Under the pieces are notes generated by a model. It was not told where the DNA came from. It did no database searches and saw only the letters and a program-made list of their open reading frames with translations. Positions 12,201-20,428 of a stretch of DNA of 64,000 bases are shown here, piece after piece. The translations under genes and the position numbers were made by a program. The DNA is from Pteria penguin. Taxonomy: Eukaryota; Mollusca; Bivalvia; Pterioida; Pteriidae. The stretch is taken from the NCBI GenBank assembly GCA_035048485.1, contig CM068582.1:35368096-35432095 (forward strand), given 5' to 3'. Every line of letters starts with the position of its first letter. Positions within the stretch are counted from its first letter, which is position 1.

Positions 12201-15200
12201 ATATGATAAGCAAGATAGATGATCTATGACTGGTTTATCTACATTATTTAAACCTATCAGAACGATATCCAGTAAGTTCACTTAGTTGACTGAACACTGA
12301 AAGGAATTTTTCAAATCAGAAGACGAGGGATTTAATCAGAAAATTGTCTCCACAAATATGATTAAATGGGTCTTAATTTTCTTAAAATATACATTACAAT
12401 TTCACAAAGATTGTGTTCACTCAGTTTATGTTTTAGAAAACATCAATGCACATAATTACCTGATGATTTTGTTTTTCTGCCGCCTTGTGGAAATAATGTG
12501 TTGTACATCAATATTCTTAAGAGGATCTGAAAGAATCAAAATAATGTTAAGTTACCAAGTTGATTCCTATAGTTATAATTCGTAAAGGTTACAAAATTGT
12601 ATTCTAAATCATCTTTGCACTCTTTTACTTTCAATGAAATTTTAAAAACTACAAAGCTGACAAAATCATGAGAGGCTTCTGCTGTTTGACATTTATTTTA
12701 GACTCTTGAATCTAAAGATATGATCTTCCTTCATTCTGCATGTCTGTGAAATTTGAAATCTGTAGCAGGAAAATATTTGGAATTATCAAGTCTCAACCAA
12801 AGTGTTGACGGATGGATGGACTGATGCAATTCCTAAACCAATATAAGGCTTCTGCATGAAGTCAGGTCGTAATCAAATAATGAAATAGATATATTACAGA
12901 CAGCTGTTGTTCTGTTAAAATACCTGTCTATTACATGTAATGTCTATTGGCATATGGACTTGTATTTCTTTGGGTTGACATAAGATCTAAATGATGACCA
13001 GAAAATCATTCCCATCGTAATATCGCAACTAAAATAACGTCAACATGCAAGCGCACTTTGTGATTGTTATGACGTCATATGATTATGATGTAAGTTGCTC
13101 ATATAAAAGTGCCCATATCGAGAACGATGAATTTGATAGGTGACTAAATGCAAACTGTGACGGATTTCCACATATTTATTTCTCCCTAACAAATTTATTA
13201 ATATTTTTCAGTTGTTTCTAGAAAGCTGTTTCTCATCACATTTTCTTATATTTCAGGGATTTTTCAAAATATTTTACTTTGGGTCTAGTCAAACTGGGAA
13301 AATTCACGGAATTTTATCAAAATTGGGAATTTTTAGGATTTTTTCCTTTAAAGCAAATGCTATTTAGACAGTTAAATCCGCTACATATGACCCATAGATT
13401 AGTAAAAGACAGATAAAATATCAGATAATTCTGGAATTATTAATTTATTTCAGCTTCCACATATTCCCCCATGCATATATCTGTTACTAGAATTCCTGAT
13501 CTCCTTTTTGATCTACTCATCATTGTCGTTTAAACACTTTACCTTTAATAATAGGTATGTTAACCACTGAAAATGCCAGTAAATTAAATTTGACACTGAA
13601 AATTGCACTGATCCATTAATTACACATAAAACACCAGTCCAAACTGATTTTCTTGTCAGGACAGGTAGATGGATGTTATTGGGAATGACTACATTCACAC
13701 ATACTGATGTTGCTTTTTACCTCCATTCCTCCAAGATCATAAAATTGAGATGTATATCTGTTCAATTCATCATCTGTTGCAGCATCATCTTGACTTCTTC
13801 TGGGCTCAAAATTCATCAAATTTCCCAACAAGGTCTGTATATAAAATTCAAAAACAGAAGGGATCAAAATAAGACTGGTTTAAGAAAAATAAGCAAGTTT
13901 GGTTGTTTATCCCTTTCAACATTCTTTTCATGACTGAAATAAGAACCTACTATAGATGGTATGATCACATTGGAAAGTAAATTTGAAGCAAGGTCAAGGT
14001 CAAAAGTCATGATATCAATTGAAAGCTTTGGTCATAAAGAACCTATATGTGAAGTATTAAAGCCCTACCCCTATTGATTCCAAAAATATAGCCAAAATTA
14101 AAGTTTTCTTTAAACAGGTCAAAGTCCAAGGTCAAGGTCACTTGGTGAAACGTCATAGCATATGTAATTTGAAAACTCTGACCACAGGGAACCAATATGT
14201 GAAGTGTTGGTTCTACTTCTCTTAGTTGCTGTGATTTTGCTTCAACCAGAAATTTTACCAAAATGTTGATGGAGAGACATCCGACTGGACATTGCCAATC
14301 TATAGACTGGAATTGCTTTGCAATCAGGCCTAAAACAAAGTTACCAATCCCTTATACACTGTAACCAAATCTAGAGATCAATAATTGCCTGTAACATTAA
14401 CCATGTCAGTCCTACATCATAGATACATTGTAAGATCTAGAATGAGAGAATCAGGAATTTTCTTTCCTAATTCCTTTCCAGAGCCAGAGGTACGTGTAAC
14501 AGTTGTCAGAAGACCAAAGCCCTCCATAGAGATGAACGAAAATGACAAAATCAGTCATTAATCAAGATACCTTCTTTACATTATGAGAGAAAAGCATTAA
14601 ACCCACCGTAAGAATGTAAAAATTTTGTATTGTAAGAACCAACATGATGCTTTAAGGCATAACATAGTGTTGGTGATGAACACTTGGTATACACAGGGAT
14701 CTCGTTAACGCGCGTATTTGCGTCCCTGACGCGTCAAAATCGGCCGGGACGCACGATTTTCAAAAGTGGTGAGTCCCCGGGACGCGTCCCTGTTACCACC
14801 GCACGCGACTAATATATTTATGACATTGTGCTGTGTCGCCGAGTAAGCCGTGTATTAATTGATTTGTATTAACCGCGGGAGATAACGCTTCGGGCAGTCC
14901 GTCGGCGGCAGTATAAATTGTCCTCTCGACCCTATTACATGCCCATGATGCCGCCGGCGGACAGTTGAACGCACTAATTGTACAACTAACAGTGAATAAG
15001 GGTGAATTAAAGTCCTCATTGTACATGTATTTCAGAAATCTATCACAAATTTAATACCAAACCAAATGTCTAAAATGGCATGTTGATTCAAACACCACTT
15101 CATTGTATTCAGTAGCGGATTTAGAGGGGGGCGGCCCCCTCCCCCTTTTGGTCACATATTTACTTGTAAAAATCCAGATTTTTGCACCAAAAATGACTGA

Positions 15201-17287
15201 GAAGTTTGGCTAATACCCATTTGGGTCCCCCTTTTCGGAAATCCTGGATCCGCCACTGATATTTAAAAAAGAATTACGAGTCTCTTTTCACAGTAAGTTT
15301 CACTAGTGATGAAAATCTGTAAGAAATTGAGATGTCTTTACAGATGTAAACAGTGCAAATGTTAGCATGTTCTCTATATCCTGGATTGCCACTGTCTAAT
15401 CGGAACGCGCTGGACAAAAAGGATTGAATGTGTTGACATTTCAGGGTCATCTACACAAGATGATTTGTTTTATGAGTTATAGTTGATAGGGGGTTTAAAG
15501 AATCTCAGAATAGTGGACAAAAGCATGTGTTTAGCCATCAGAATACGTAATGATTTATTTGAACCTCAAATTGCCTTACTATTAATTAAGTTCAACGTAC
15601 TTAAATATATTAATGATACTTAAAGACTTCGGCGGTTTGTACGGGTCATTATTACAGAGATATATGTGTATATATGTTTCTGATTATTAAGATTAGCAGT
15701 TACTGCAAAATTGCAACGACGGCTTGGGTCAAACATAATTTTGGTTACAATCGGTAAATTTATTAATGCCAACATGCCTTATGTTGAAGTTAACAGAAGA
15801 GATATTGTAGAACAAATTGAGCTTTGAACATATCATGTGTACATTATCTGCTTTTCATGCTTAAACAACAAAACTATAAAATTTATTGACATTTAATTCA
15901 CATAATTAGCATGAACGACAGATAATATACATATACAACTATCAAGACAAAAAAAAACTATATATATTGAAGTTTACTTCGGGACTCATCATTTTTAGAT
16001 TGGGACTCACCAAATTTTGGTGGGACTCACCATTTTCAAAAGTGGTGAGTCCCAGGACTCACCATTTCAGAACCCTAGTGAGAACCCTGGTATACACTGT
16101 ACAGTGTCTTCTTATTTTTCAAAGGTGCCAGTACCTTAGCATTTGCAAATTTTTTGTCTCATTTGTATAATACTAAGAGATCAATGTTTGGGAAAGATTT
16201 AGACAAATTTTGGGAAAAATCAATGAAATTTCCATTGAGTAGGGTCCTAATCATGGATCGGATCTGAAGAAAAATAAACCACTGGTATACATTGTACCAT
16301 GAACTCAACAGGTCTACATCACACGAAATAAAAGATGTCACAAAAATCAATAAAGGATAATAGGACAATTCAAAATGTGTGAATGAACTCAATACTATAC
16401 TCACTTTAGGCCTCTCTTAATAAATTACTAGTTTGCTGTAATGTGACTCAGCTTCCCCCCCCCCCCAGCCCTCAGTTAGGTAGGTAGATCAGGCCTTCTT
16501 TGCCTTTTTTATCTTATTTTCTAAACTATAAATCAGTATCCAAGAATCTTAGTTACCAAGAAAATGCTCCCTCTCTCGGTGGCCATTCTTGTTGGCTCTG
16601 ACTACCAGTAACTCAAGAGTCTGTCGCATTACCCTATGACAGAGTTTAACAAATGTCCCTCTGATCTGGTGATCATTCGGACCGGGAAAACAGCAATTTT
16701 TGCCAGTCTGAATAATGTTTTGGTGGACCAAATCTTTTTTTGCAAAGATATGCCTAAATGTGAACATGAAATCATTGATTTCATTAATTATTTAGTAATA
16801 TTCAAATTACCTGACTTGGTCAAAATATTCTGATTGGCCAACAAAACTACCGTACCCAATCAGTATTCTCGACTTATTACTCAATGCATTAACAAGTCAC
16901 TGCAGTTTCAGAGAATTTGATTCGCCGACAAAAATGAATTTTATGCATTTGGCATTATCAACACATTTTTGACTTGGGAAGAAAGAGACATCCTTCAATG
17001 CGAAAGTAAACAGTGCAGAAATGTGTGTCGGACATTTGGACTGGCAAAATGCAGATTTCTGTTGGTCCTTGAAAAATCTTGACCTGATGACCGGATGGAC
17101 CGGCACTTTTGTTAAACTCTGCTATGACTACAGCAAACTAACAATTTTAAAAGGATGACCTTACCTTTAGATTATCTAAACATAAGTCTTCCTCTCCATC
17201 CATACGCACACTGTACTGATCAAGTTCTACAATGATTTCTGGAATACCTGATCCATCACTGGTCTCCTCCACAATGTGTTCAGGAAG
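1457..17287 (-). CDS. TRPC4AP: TRPC4-associated protein (TRUSS) homologue, 16 coding exons, 5' and 3' incomplete
   Basis: In vertebrates this protein is the substrate-recognition subunit of a DDB1-CUL4 (DCX) E3 ubiquitin ligase and also binds TRPC channels and TNF receptor 1; that role is taken from the family. Exons in transcript order: 17287-17165, 13834-13721, 12526-12460, 12096-12017, 9938-9782, 9102-8993, 8088-8037, 6118-6056, 5446-5324, 5158-5025, 4415-4336, 3722-3659, 3068-3010, 2238-2183, 1966-1921, 1631-1457. All have GT-AG borders and sum to 1503 nt in a single open frame. Recognisable segments, in the order of the human protein as I remember it, include SGIPEIIVEL, TLLAHQKTF, PQLANFCRILAV, EVVYVLGLFLLG, ALKIQFLRLVHSF and FRFWLARAVESYLRGN. 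Human TRPC4AP is about 797 residues, so roughly 70 N-terminal and 230 C-terminal residues are missing here. No frameshift or internal stop was seen. Introns carry many transposons, but no exon is hit. Confidence 0.93.
1921..1966 (-). CDS. TRPC4AP: TRPC4AP exon o
   Basis: 46 nt, acceptor TTTTTTAG, donor GTAAGT. It encodes KAGTLALGNLENVN in the inherited frame. Similarity to human is weak; placement and phase support it. Confidence 0.8.
2183..2238 (-). CDS. TRPC4AP: TRPC4AP exon n
   Basis: 56 nt, acceptor TTTTCAG, donor GTAAGT. It encodes YKHLLLSKNELNEVRRIN, parallel to human KYLLLNNQELNELSAIS. Confidence 0.93.
3010..3068 (-). CDS. TRPC4AP: TRPC4AP exon m
   Basis: 59 nt, acceptor ATTACAG, donor GTAAGT. 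It encodes EVALKIQFLRLVHSFCDHS, very close to human ITLKIQFLRLLQSFSDHHE. Confidence 0.94.
3659..3722 (-). CDS. TRPC4AP: TRPC4AP exon l
   Basis: 64 nt, acceptor GTTGTAG, donor GTAAGT. It is Ser/Arg-rich, then RGHNAACECSP, which matches the human HGHNQNCDCSP segment. Confidence 0.92.
4114..4148. repeat. A-rich simple repeat
   Basis: Nearly uninterrupted A run with two G interruptions, in an intron of TRPC4AP. Confidence 0.85.
4336..4415 (-). CDS. TRPC4AP: TRPC4AP exon k
   Basis: 80 nt, acceptor CTTACAG, donor GTATGT. It reads AELKLAPGLSELFDQFIWK, parallel to human AEFKLIPGLNNLFDKLIWR. Confidence 0.93.
5025..5158 (-). CDS. TRPC4AP: TRPC4AP exon j
   Basis: 134 nt, acceptor TTTAG, donor GTCAGT. 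It encodes LVQRVEVVYVLGLFLLGKHR, parallel to human KLEVLYVLCVLLMGRQR; ends in phase 0. Confidence 0.92.
5324..5446 (-). CDS. TRPC4AP: TRPC4AP exon i
   Basis: 123 nt, acceptor GTTTACAG, donor GTAAAT. It contains LVSELDCWMEWVENQM followed by an acidic stretch (EEMDDGPNLDDLEE). Human has LQELEEWYTWLDNAL here. Confidence 0.9.
5760..5960. repeat. Dispersed AGGTCA-type repeat copy
   Basis: Starts with a GAACATGAATGTCCCCAGG phrase, the same kind of start as at 33415, followed by GGCAAAATTTG, AGGTTAAAGGTCAC, CAAGGTCACC and GGTTAAAAGGTTATGGC. It is a single diverged unit in the intron between exons h and i. Confidence 0.65.
6056..6118 (-). CDS. TRPC4AP: TRPC4AP exon h
   Basis: 63 nt, acceptor TTTTATCAG, donor GTAAGT. 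It encodes ELLLGIPELLPRLVGLAVAK, parallel to human ALLSIPGFVERLCKLATRK. It is followed in its downstream intron by AGGTCA-type repeat DNA. Confidence 0.9.
6178..6239. repeat. Compound (TA)n(CA)n microsatellite
   Basis: About 20 TA dinucleotides followed by about 10 AC dinucleotides, 60 bp upstream of exon h in transcript sense. The open frames across it (YIYIYI, THTHTH) are artefacts. Confidence 0.97.
6986..7835. mobile_element. Non-autonomous inverted-repeat DNA transposon with TTACCCG subterminal repeats
   Basis: The left end CAGTGTTCGAAAA (6986-6998) is the exact reverse complement of the right end TTTTCGAACACTG (7823-7835). The 5-bp word GATTA flanks both sides (6981-6985, 7836-7840). 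Both ends carry repeated TTACCCG/CGGGTAA motifs, often as CTTACCCGTTGGTAAG, facing both ways. No transposase was seen. The CAGTG terminus resembles hAT termini, but hAT usually gives 8-bp duplications, so the family is uncertain. It lies in the intron between exons g and h. Confidence 0.75.
8037..8088 (-). CDS. TRPC4AP: TRPC4AP exon g
   Basis: 52 nt, donor GTGAGG. Two acceptor AGs lie 11 nt apart. Only the downstream one (TTTGCACAG) keeps the frame into the next exon, giving NKQKRTKGFVNVRDINQ, which parallels human NAQQKKS...AAEINQ. Confidence 0.87.
8140..8880. repeat. Dispersed repeat fragments with GACAGACAGAC tails and G-rich hairpin end
   Basis: Two segments end in ACAGACAGACAA (near 8195 and 8490), then a third runs through GACCTTGACCTTTGACCC and ATGGACAGACAGACAGAT to CCCCCAAACTTTGTTTGGGG, followed by a poly-G run (about 8857-8870). 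I associate this ending with a common bivalve dispersed repeat from memory. No coding potential. Confidence 0.55.
8993..9102 (-). CDS. TRPC4AP: TRPC4AP exon f
   Basis: 110 nt, acceptor TTTTCAG, donor GTATGT. It contains PQLANFCRILAVAISDLD, almost identical to the human QQLANFCRILAVTISEMD. Ends in phase 0. Confidence 0.94.
9590..9722 (-). mobile_element. Degenerate SINE fragment
   Basis: It shares CAGACCCATCTGAAGCA, GAGGGATCTTTTA, ACACAGGGCCTAGGTTTTTA and CTCATCCGA-like words with the complete SINE at 10121-10390, in the same order and orientation. Ends are not clear. Confidence 0.6.
9782..9938 (-). CDS. TRPC4AP: TRPC4AP exon e
   Basis: 157 nt, acceptor TTGCAG, donor GTAAGA. It contains VFTLLAHQKTF and LIEDMLQSKRE, close to FLFTLMTSKKTF and LIEDILGVKKE of the human protein. 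It ends with one nucleotide of a split codon. Confidence 0.93.
10014..11171. mobile_element. TA-flanked inverted-repeat DNA transposon, carrying a nested SINE
   Basis: The left end CCATATAGCGGGTAATTTCT and right end, read in reverse, CCGCATAGCGGGTTATTTCT agree with few mismatches. TA dinucleotides flank both (10012-10013, 11172-11173), as expected for a mariner-type target duplication. CAGAAATAA words recur near both ends (about 10050-10090 and 11050-11160). A SINE is inserted at 10121-10390. The 63-codon open frame at 10663-10854 shows no transposase motif. It lies in the intron between exons d and e. Confidence 0.72.
10121..10390 (-). mobile_element. Full-length tRNA-derived SINE with 13-bp target duplication
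   Basis: On the minus strand the head reads GGCCTAGTGGTATCGCGTCG (Pol III A-box-like) followed by GGTTTGAGTCCC (B-box-like). Then come a body with AAAAACCGAGGCCCTGTG and CATCAGGCAGATGCC, a block GTGAAATATTCGTAGTGTGA, and a (TCAA)n tail. The flanks AGAGATAATCTGA (10108-10120) and AGAGATAATTTGA (10391-10403) match at 12 of 13. The same family occurs at 976, 9590, 38022 and 63545. Confidence 0.9.
11757..11860. repeat. Perfect 35-bp inverted repeat (hairpin)
   Basis: Arms 11757-11791 and 11826-11860 are exact reverse complements by eye, with a 34-bp spacer that itself contains the palindrome GTTTTATATATAAAAC. Intronic (TRPC4AP exons d-e). Confidence 0.9.
12017..12096 (-). CDS. TRPC4AP: TRPC4AP exon d
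   Basis: 80 nt, acceptor TTTCAG, donor GTGAGT. It encodes SEVLLRIKSLVIEILTKFHM and so on in the inherited phase and ends in phase 0. Similarity to human is weaker here; exon order and phase support it. Confidence 0.82.
12460..12526 (-). CDS. TRPC4AP: TRPC4AP exon c
   Basis: 67 nt, acceptor TTTCAG, donor GTAATT. In the frame inherited from the previous exon it reads ILLRILMYNTLFPQGGRKTK, parallel to LLVEILMRPTISIRGQKLK of human TRPC4AP. It ends with one nucleotide of a split Gly codon. Confidence 0.88.
12650..12870. repeat. Probable dispersed repeat fragment
   Basis: The phrases CTGTGAAATTTGAAATCTGT and GACGGATGGATGGACTGATG, ending with CTAAACCAATATAAGG, resemble the dispersed GACGGACAGAC-type repeats of this window. 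Ends undefined. Confidence 0.4.
13721..13834 (-). CDS. TRPC4AP: TRPC4AP exon b
   Basis: 38 codons in phase 0 between acceptor TATACAG and donor GTAAAA. It contains LLGNLMNFEP near the start and FYDLGGME at the end, matching the human stretch that ends in FDLFGGVD. Confidence 0.9.
13980..14285. repeat. Dispersed AGGTCA-type repeat, two units
   Basis: Contains CAAGGTCAAGGTCAAAAGTC, GTGAAGTATTAAAGCCCTAC, then CAGGTCAAAGTCCAAGGTCA and a second GTGAAGTGTT phrase, ending near GGAGAGACATCCGACTGGAC. Same phrase order as the array at 396-1335. Confidence 0.7.
14695..16089. mobile_element. hAT-like inverted-repeat element with 8-bp target duplication
   Basis: The left end AGGGATCTCGTTA and the right end read in reverse CAGGGTTCTCACTA match apart from a few bases. 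GTATACAC flanks both (14687-14694, 16090-16097). The outer C of the left end overlaps the duplication, so one base may be lost. Both subterminal regions carry TTTTCAAAAGTGGTGAGTCC (14758 region and 16034 region), on the right as the arm of a palindrome at 16023-16054. The left 300 bp is GC-rich with ACGCGT words. No transposase frame is visible. A smaller element is nested at 15110-15258. It lies in the intron between exons a and b. Confidence 0.7.
15110..15258. mobile_element. Short MITE nested in the larger element
   Basis: 149 bp. The left end CAGTAGCGGATTTAG and the right end in reverse CAGTGGCGGATCCAG match at 12 of 15. The interior has CCCCCTCCCCCTTTTGGTC and GGGTCCCCCTTTTCGG. No clear target duplication is seen. 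The type is familiar from many invertebrate genomes (recollection). Confidence 0.7.
16448..16466. repeat. Poly-C tract
   Basis: Uninterrupted C run of about ten, in a C-rich context. Intronic. Confidence 0.6.
16640..17121. mobile_element. Short hAT-like inverted-repeat element
   Basis: Left end CAGAGTTTAACAAA (16640-16653) is the exact reverse complement of the right end TTTGTTAAACTCTG (17108-17121). The word CTATGA lies directly before the left end and directly after the right end, a 6-7 bp target duplication. Inner parts of both ends also pair imperfectly (GGACCGG, GGTCATCAGGTC). The minus-strand 69-codon frame inside shows no recognised domain. It lies 43 bp from exon a of TRPC4AP. Confidence 0.65.
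17165..17287 (-). CDS. TRPC4AP: TRPC4AP exon a (first one recognised)
   Basis: Acceptor TTCTGCAG before the exon and donor GTAAGG after it. It encodes 41 codons in phase 0, beginning LPEHIVEE and containing SGIPEIIVEL, which corresponds to SGIPQLLLKL of the human protein. No Met fits, so at least one upstream coding exon is missing. Confidence 0.88.
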
Positions 17288-18850
17288 CTGCAGAACAATG
17301 ATTGAATTAGGTCATACATTGTATACATACATATAATAATAAAGACATATTATATTTGCCATACTAAAGCAATACTACATTTTTGTACATTCCCTAAAAT
17401 ATTGATTATGCAGTCATTCATAAAAATTTTCTACATTTGCTTGGTATTTACTAATTTAGCTAAAGCCTTTCCTCTACTATGTAATTTTCCTGGATCAGCC
17501 AATGAAAACAGCCCTTGCAAATGGTTGTAACAACATCTCAGCTTCAAGATAGTGAGCACAAAATATGAATAACAAAATAAATATGTACTGAAATACACAA
17601 TGCACAAGTGATTATCATTTAATGTGAAGTGCAATGACATGAATAATACATGTACATGTATCACAGCACAAGAATTGCTATACTACCAGGTACATGTAAT
17701 GTAACACAGCAGAAATACAAACATGGCAACTCATTTCTTGTTATTAACATAACCAAAATGATGACTATAAATGAAATTAGGGAAGTCCAATATTAAGTAT
17801 TTCTTTTCTATGGATACTCTTAACAGGGTTATCTCACAGATTATTCAAAGTAACGGTACATTTTAATGTGTACATGTATGTACGGGAACCGCTAGAAAAT
17901 GAAAAGGGCAGGGTGCCAGGTAGGGCACTTTTGTGCGCGGTGGACCTGGGAGGGCACATTTTTGCGAAATAGGAATTTTTCGGGGGATAAGGTACATAAA
18001 TATCTAGTATAGTACAATGTATTTGTTACATCCAAGATGTATACTCTAGTGTCTGCGATACATGTGAATGGAGCTGCTATTCTAATTGAAAGTTAAGCTT
18101 ATGATACTTTTACTCTTAACTCCAATTTACATTGTTAAGAAATTGAAAACGGATTTAGGGGAAGAGAATCTTTGGCCTGTTTAGTAAATGCAAGCACTGG
18201 CACCTTATATGTAGTTGTTAAACAGAATCCTATGTTTGGTATGTACCTAATATTCAAAATACCAAAGAGATGACTCATGAAGTATAACGCTCAACTTTTG
18301 AGTACACTTCGTATTGGAAGAAGAAGAAGATGACTCACTCTCTACATCCATCTGTTCACACCACAATATCTTTGCACACATGAAAAAAAGCTTCTTTAAC
18401 TTGAGAACAAGTACTTTCACATAATTGTACAAGTAATTTTGGTAAACTGCTGATATTGGTCAACAATATTTCTGCATTTTGTGGTAATGATTACTGCACA
18501 GTAACTCCATCTTTACTTACATTCAAAATCTACAATATTTACTCTCAAATCAAAGGAAAAAATACCAAACATTATCAATATGGTGATACGCTGTCGTAAA
18601 TAATTCCTTTAATTGTCTTAATTCATGAATCATTGATGAATGGGACTTCGAAGTGTAAAATTTTCAGGTAAAATCTATGGTCAGTGACTGTATGGACTAT
18701 AAAACATGTTTCAAAAACACCTAGAAATTGCATTTAAAAGCAAAAAAGGTAAAAGTTTGGTAGTGTTTGGTAGAGTTTGGTATTTACTGATTTAGGAGCA
18801 CCCTATAGATATATATGTTCGTCATTATTCACACCTATTGGTATATACTA
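17288..18850. other. TRPC4AP upstream intron, no exon recognised
   Basis: Searched on the minus strand for the missing N-terminal exon. An open frame at 18432-18247 has a GTGAGT after MDVES but no family similarity. TACATGTA words are frequent (17640-17700). Nothing else was supported. Confidence 0.4.
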
Positions 18851-18854
18851 TAGT

Positions 18855-18941
18855 CTAAGTAATGACAAGAACACATATACAGGCTAAGTAATGACAAGAA
18901 CACATATACAGGCTAAGTAATGACAAGAACACATATACGAG
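18855..18941. repeat. 29-bp unit repeated three times
   Basis: The unit begins CTAAGTAATGACAAGAACAC at 18855, 18884 and 18913; the copies are nearly identical. Confidence 0.9.
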
Positions 18942-19769
18942 TGACATATTATATTGAAACATCAGTGGCCTGTGGTATTTTGAATGTCAAATACATAATA
19001 AACGAAAGACTTCATAATAATTATTCTTTAAGTCGGACTGGTCTGATAATATTTTTGGGGGGATAAGTCTCGGGATTTATCATCGCTTTCTACAAAGAAT
19101 CTGATATTTTGAAATCTTATTTTTGCAAACTGCGGTCATATAAAATTCGAAGAAGGAAAGAGAGTCAATTGTTGCGAGATTCCTCTATGAATTTCAAAAG
19201 TTTTAAGACACATTTAGCTATTTTGCTCAAAACATAATTCAGCAAAGTTGCATTACGGTCTATGATAAACACCGAGTTTATCCCCCAGGTCATCCTCGGA
19301 ATGTTTCGGGGATTATCTTCATTTAGACCTTAGTGTGATCTCATGCCGACTTCAAGAATGATGTGCCCCTGTGAATATGAGTATGATGAAAGAAAATGTA
19401 TGTACAACACCTGTGATTTATATTTTATGAATATTTACCCATCACACTTGCTATGATAAGCACTTTGACCACTTGGAGAAACCATACATCAAAAATACAT
19501 AACATTTGCATATGGCGATATGCCGTAAATATTCAGCTCGAATTTCTTCTGATCAGTGAGAATTTCCTCAGGGTTAAAAATGACAATATGCTTATTACAT
19601 ATTTCTGTTATATTCTTTCCACAAAATGGTCATATGAACATTTTGCTTGATTTTTTACTGAGGTCACCTTTAGCCTTTTGAATAGGACTGGGGAAAATTA
19701 AATTTTATTAAAAAAAATAAATCATAATAAAAGACCTGATGAAGACGAGTGTAAGCCCTTCCTGTGTAC

Positions 19770-19930
19770 TGCCATTGTTGACTTCCGTGAAAAACAGAAT
19801 GCGAAAACTGTGAGTTTAACGTTCGACGCCAAGACATATCGGTTTCTCTTTCAACAACAGACCCCCATAGACTCGGCGGTAAATCCTATGCGCAGAACCA
19901 AGCGCACTTCCTACTGGAACGCTTATATCA
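19770..19930 (-). promoter_or_regulatory. Possible TRPC4AP promoter and first exon region
   Basis: This is a local rise in CpG and GC within AT-rich DNA, with ETS-like GGAAGT sites on the minus strand (CACGGAAGTC, TAGGAAGTGCG) and an ATG in good context (CAACAATGG, minus strand, 19775-19773). The short frame that follows (MAVHRKGLHSSSSG) ends at a poor donor and its phase does not join exon a. So the promoter is plausible but the start codon is not established. Confidence 0.25.
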
Positions 19931-20219
19931 TTAATGTAAATAAAATTTGAAAAGGTAAAGACACAACTTTTCTCAAAAATATAATATATCTATATAAATA
20001 TGATCTAATAATTAACCGTGAATCTTATTTCATTTTCGATGAAATGATCAAAACACACCTTTTGAATGAATTTATTTTAACGATGTAAGCGACATCTTTT
20101 GTAGTTGCCTATGGTGAGAGGTCACGCTTTCATTCGTACGTAAACATTCGCAATGTGATCGTAATTACCCTCATTTGCATAAGCTCAATACGGTGGCTTA
20201 AGAGTGTTGGACATATCAA

Positions 20220-20428
20220 GTAGCATAGAAATCAGGACAAACCAGGAACCAGGCGGAGAATCTACAAAATGAAAATACAATTGACAAACTGTCGTTTGCA
20301 CTTAAAGTTACACAAACTAGATCTATGATGTACGTATGTCGGAGCACACTATACCATGTACACGGATCTTGCCATAGATCGTAAAATCATGGAAATTAAT
20401 AACGATTATGGATTTCTGTGACTACTAG
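20220..20428 (+). other. Probable 5' UTR exon of the plus-strand gene
   Basis: A good donor, CTAG then GTATGT, sits at 20428/20429. In the frame that would join the acceptor at 21630, a stop lies 27 nt upstream of the donor with no Met after it, so this exon would be non-coding. The left boundary is a guess; no TATA box was found. Confidence 0.35.

Noticed and set aside
13030..13130. Promoter with TGACGTCAT and TATAAAAG
   Set aside because: The words are present, but the place is an intron of TRPC4AP with no downstream exon on the plus strand.
18247..18432. Candidate missing first exon of TRPC4AP (frame with MDVESESSSSSS)
   Set aside because: No similarity to the N-terminus of the family, and the donor phase does not join exon a.
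19728..19775. TRPC4AP start at ATG 19775 (MAVHRKGLHSSSSG)
   Set aside because: Good ATG context, but the only donor is weak (GTCTTT) and leaves the wrong phase for exon a.
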